Positions 53,591-54,937 of a DNA stretch of 54,937 bases are shown here, piece after piece. The notes beneath the pieces are model-generated. The model searched no databases, had not been told where the DNA came from, and was given only the letters and a program-made list of their open reading frames with translations. This DNA comes from Croceivirga sp. Its GTDB lineage: Bacteria; Bacteroidota; Bacteroidia; Flavobacteriales; Flavobacteriaceae. The position numbers and the translations under genes were made by a program. The stretch is taken from the NCBI GenBank assembly GCA_028284665.1, contig JANQRG010000003.1, positions 1 to 54,937 on the forward strand, read 5' to 3'. Numbering within the stretch: position 1 is the first letter of the stretch; the number at the start of each line of letters is the position of its first letter.

Positions 53591-54661
53591 CTAGCTTCTT
53601 GCTTTCCCAATAATCTGGTCCTGAAACTTTTTGTGGTTGCCGATTATTTTGAAAAAATCATTAATGAATTTTACGACCCTTTTGTATTCCCGGGGATTGT
53701 CAAAATCCTCTTCAGAAGCCATTATTGCCTCCAAAATTTGCTTTTTCTTCCCTAGAAACTCTTTCCTTACCGATTGCACTGTTTTTTCATCCGTTTTTAT
53801 GCCCCGGTATAGCCTTTGGGTGACCCTATTGATTTCTAGGGATTCGCCTGCAATATTGGAAACCACGGCATAATCTGGGTTCACCAAACCTGAAAGATCA
53901 AAATCATACGGAATAGGGATATACTTCTTGTTGTGGTAAAGAAGTTTGCAATTATGCTGATAAATGGTAGAAAAGTCAGTGTTTCCGATTAAAAATTGAA
54001 AAAGAGCAAGCCTTACAGATGCCTTATCATCCAAAATGCTATATGAAAGTTTTGCCGAAACGACTTTACCATCTAATCTTTTTGCTACATCTTCGATGGG
54101 CTCAATTAAAAAACCAGGAAACCTATTTCTTTTGAGCTTTTTGGGCTTTTTGGTCTCTGAAAAATCGATTTGAAGCAACCTAGTTTTGAAGTGGTAAGGA
54201 GTGATAATCTCATAAAGCTTATATGCAATGTACTCCTTTAATAAATTATCATTGGATTTTTTGTTTAGAAAACATGGTTGGACCAGTTTCAGCTTTTTGC
54301 TTCCTAAAGAATCAATTACGTCCTGGTTGAACGTTTGTATTTTTACCTTTATGGGAAGGACGCCACACCTTTCGCGCCTGAAGTTCCCCCTGGCCCTTAT
54401 TTTTGCAGGAATCGTAAACCAGATACTGTCAATAGTCTTATAATGAATAGTTGTTTCAGCATACTTGCTGTCTTTAGTCTTCTGCTTGATATCCTTAGAA
54501 GAATATTCTAGCCTAACAGAGATTGGGCTGCTGCCTGAAAACAGTTTGGAGATTTTCGAAACGTCAACAGTATTTTGATTTTCTTGGGAATAGGAATATG
54601 GAAACAATAAAAGATAGGTGAATAGCACCCAAATGTGTGTATATGGTTGCGTGGCTTTCAT
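53591..54661 (-). CDS. Exported CotH-like protein
   Basis: This 356-aa protein has a signal peptide (about 1-25) and features reminiscent of CotH-type atypical kinases: a beta-rich start with KIRARGNFRRERC, KLVQPC followed by LLKEYIAYKLYEI, and a late FLIGNTDFS ... HNCKLL ... IPYDFDLSG, where the Asp-Phe-Asp could be the metal-binding site. The assignment is tentative. The ATG at 54661 starts at the signal peptide (the frame opens at 54682). It is a single gene behind a type B operator. Confidence 0.6.
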   Translation of the reverse strand: MKATQPYTHIWVLFTYLLLFPYSYSQENQNTVDVSKISKLFSGSSPISVRLEYSSKDIKQKTKDSKYAETTIHYKTIDSIWFTIPAKIRARGNFRRERCGVLPIKVKIQTFNQDVIDSLGSKKLKLVQPCFLNKKSNDNLLKEYIAYKLYEIITPYHFKTRLLQIDFSETKKPKKLKRNRFPGFLIEPIEDVAKRLDGKVVSAKLSYSILDDKASVRLALFQFLIGNTDFSTIYQHNCKLLYHNKKYIPIPYDFDLSGLVNPDYAVVSNIAGESLEINRVTQRLYRGIKTDEKTVQSVRKEFLGKKKQILEAIMASEEDFDNPREYKRVVKFINDFFKIIGNHKKFQDQIIGKARS

Positions 54662-54689
54662 AATAATTTGATTATTAAACAATTATATT

Positions 54690-54754
54690 TTAAGCTATAT
54701 GAGATTAAACAGCACTACCTTTTATAATTCCCTAACACTGCAATTGGATTTCCT
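54690..54754 (-). promoter_or_regulatory. Type B operator and promoter (CotH-like gene)
   Basis: On the minus strand, AGGAA (54754-54750) and GGGAA (54732-54728) are 22 bp apart, followed after 30 bases by TAGCTTAA (54697-54690), a weak -7 element. The layout matches the other two type B promoters within one base, but sequence conservation is lower. Confidence 0.6.
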
Positions 54755-54784
54755 AACGCAAGAAGGTGACGCGTGCTGGTAAAA

Positions 54785-54816
54785 AAAGCCACCCGCTAAA
54801 GGCGCGTGGTGGCTTT
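54785..54816 (-). terminator. Terminator of the partial gene at the right edge
   Basis: The inverted repeat AAAGCCACC/GGTGGCTTT (54785-54793 with 54808-54816), strengthened by CGC/GCG, gives a T run on the minus strand, 25 nt past the stop at 54841. Confidence 0.75.
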
Positions 54817-54840
54817 AAACAACCAAACTCAAAAAACCAA

Positions 54841-54937
54841 CTAATCTCCCATATAGTTTTTGAACTTATTCTGGAAATCGTGAAAAATCCAGCTTAGTGT
54901 GATTTTTGTGACGGTACCGTCAAGAGACACATTGTCA
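54841..54937 (-). CDS. C-terminal end of an unidentified protein (partial)
   Basis: The minus strand is open from the right edge to a TAG at 54843-54841, giving about 32 codons. The last residues are LSWIFHDFQNKFKNYMGD. A terminator follows, which supports a real gene. It is too short to assign. Confidence 0.5.
   Translation of the reverse strand, partial: DNVSLDGTVTKITLSWIFHDFQNKFKNYMGD

Noticed and set aside
1-54937. CRISPR arrays, insertion sequences, prophage or integrative elements
   Set aside because: I saw no regularly spaced repeats, transposase or integrase genes or flanking repeats. The tRNA-Leu remnant has no integrase beside it.

Overview
The window looks like a chromosomal segment of a marine-type Flavobacteriaceae (Bacteroidota). 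The signs are a -7 promoter element of the TAnnTTTG type in front of many genes, an absence of obvious Shine-Dalgarno sequences, frequent 1-4 nt gene overlaps, and Bacteroidota-typical families (long-form urocanase, DUF4230, DUF4407, BlaR1/BlaI-like pairs, Wzc-like copolymerases). I cannot name the genus. I see no insertion sequence, phage or CRISPR array.

Region 1 (1-13.4 kb) is mostly housekeeping. It holds a ROK sugar kinase, a tightly packed histidine-utilisation operon on the minus strand (hutH-hutI-hutU-hutG), a nitroreductase, ruvC, hemW and several small conserved proteins. It ends with a stand-alone receiver-domain protein.

Region 2 (13.4-19.9 kb) is a compact signalling operon: H-NOX haem sensor, four-PAS histidine kinase, FIST-domain protein (the family that includes the NO sensor NosP), soluble histidine kinase, Hpt phosphotransfer protein, LytTR response regulator and STAS protein. 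It ends in a strong terminator. It reads as a two-sensor, gas-responsive phosphorelay with one transcriptional output.

Region 3 (20-41 kb) is an exopolysaccharide locus in three operons. The first holds a receiver protein, a pseudo-receiver/phosphoglycosyltransferase fusion, a half-length TolC-like protein, a Wzc-like copolymerase, a flippase, a polymerase and a GT2. The second holds ugd, a UDP-glucuronate decarboxylase, glycosyltransferases and an acyltransferase. The third holds the dTDP-L-rhamnose genes rfbB-A-C-D. A hybrid receiver/histidine kinase lies on the opposite strand between the last two operons.

The main discovery candidate is a shared promoter architecture. The signalling operon and all three polysaccharide operons have an ACAACAT-type repeat, paired at exactly 21 bp in three of the four, at a fixed distance (32-33 nt) from the TTT of the -7 element. 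This suggests that the LytTR regulator of region 2 (a family that binds such spaced direct repeats) controls its own operon and the polysaccharide genes. The result would be an H-NOX/NosP to LytTR to exopolysaccharide circuit.

Region 4 (41-55 kb) contains a membrane-anchored MutS-like ATPase, a DUF4407 protein, a BlaR1/BlaI-type pair with tandem palindromic operators, an SQR-like flavoprotein and an M20 dipeptidase. It also has a tRNA-Leu next to a tRNA-Leu remnant interrupted by a hairpin insertion. The last 5.5 kb has three minus-strand operons of envelope proteins (OMP, formylglycine-generating-enzyme-like protein, His/Tyr-rich protein, DUF4136 lipoprotein, CotH-like protein). All three share a second, unrelated tandem operator (GGGAA-type repeats 21-22 bp apart).
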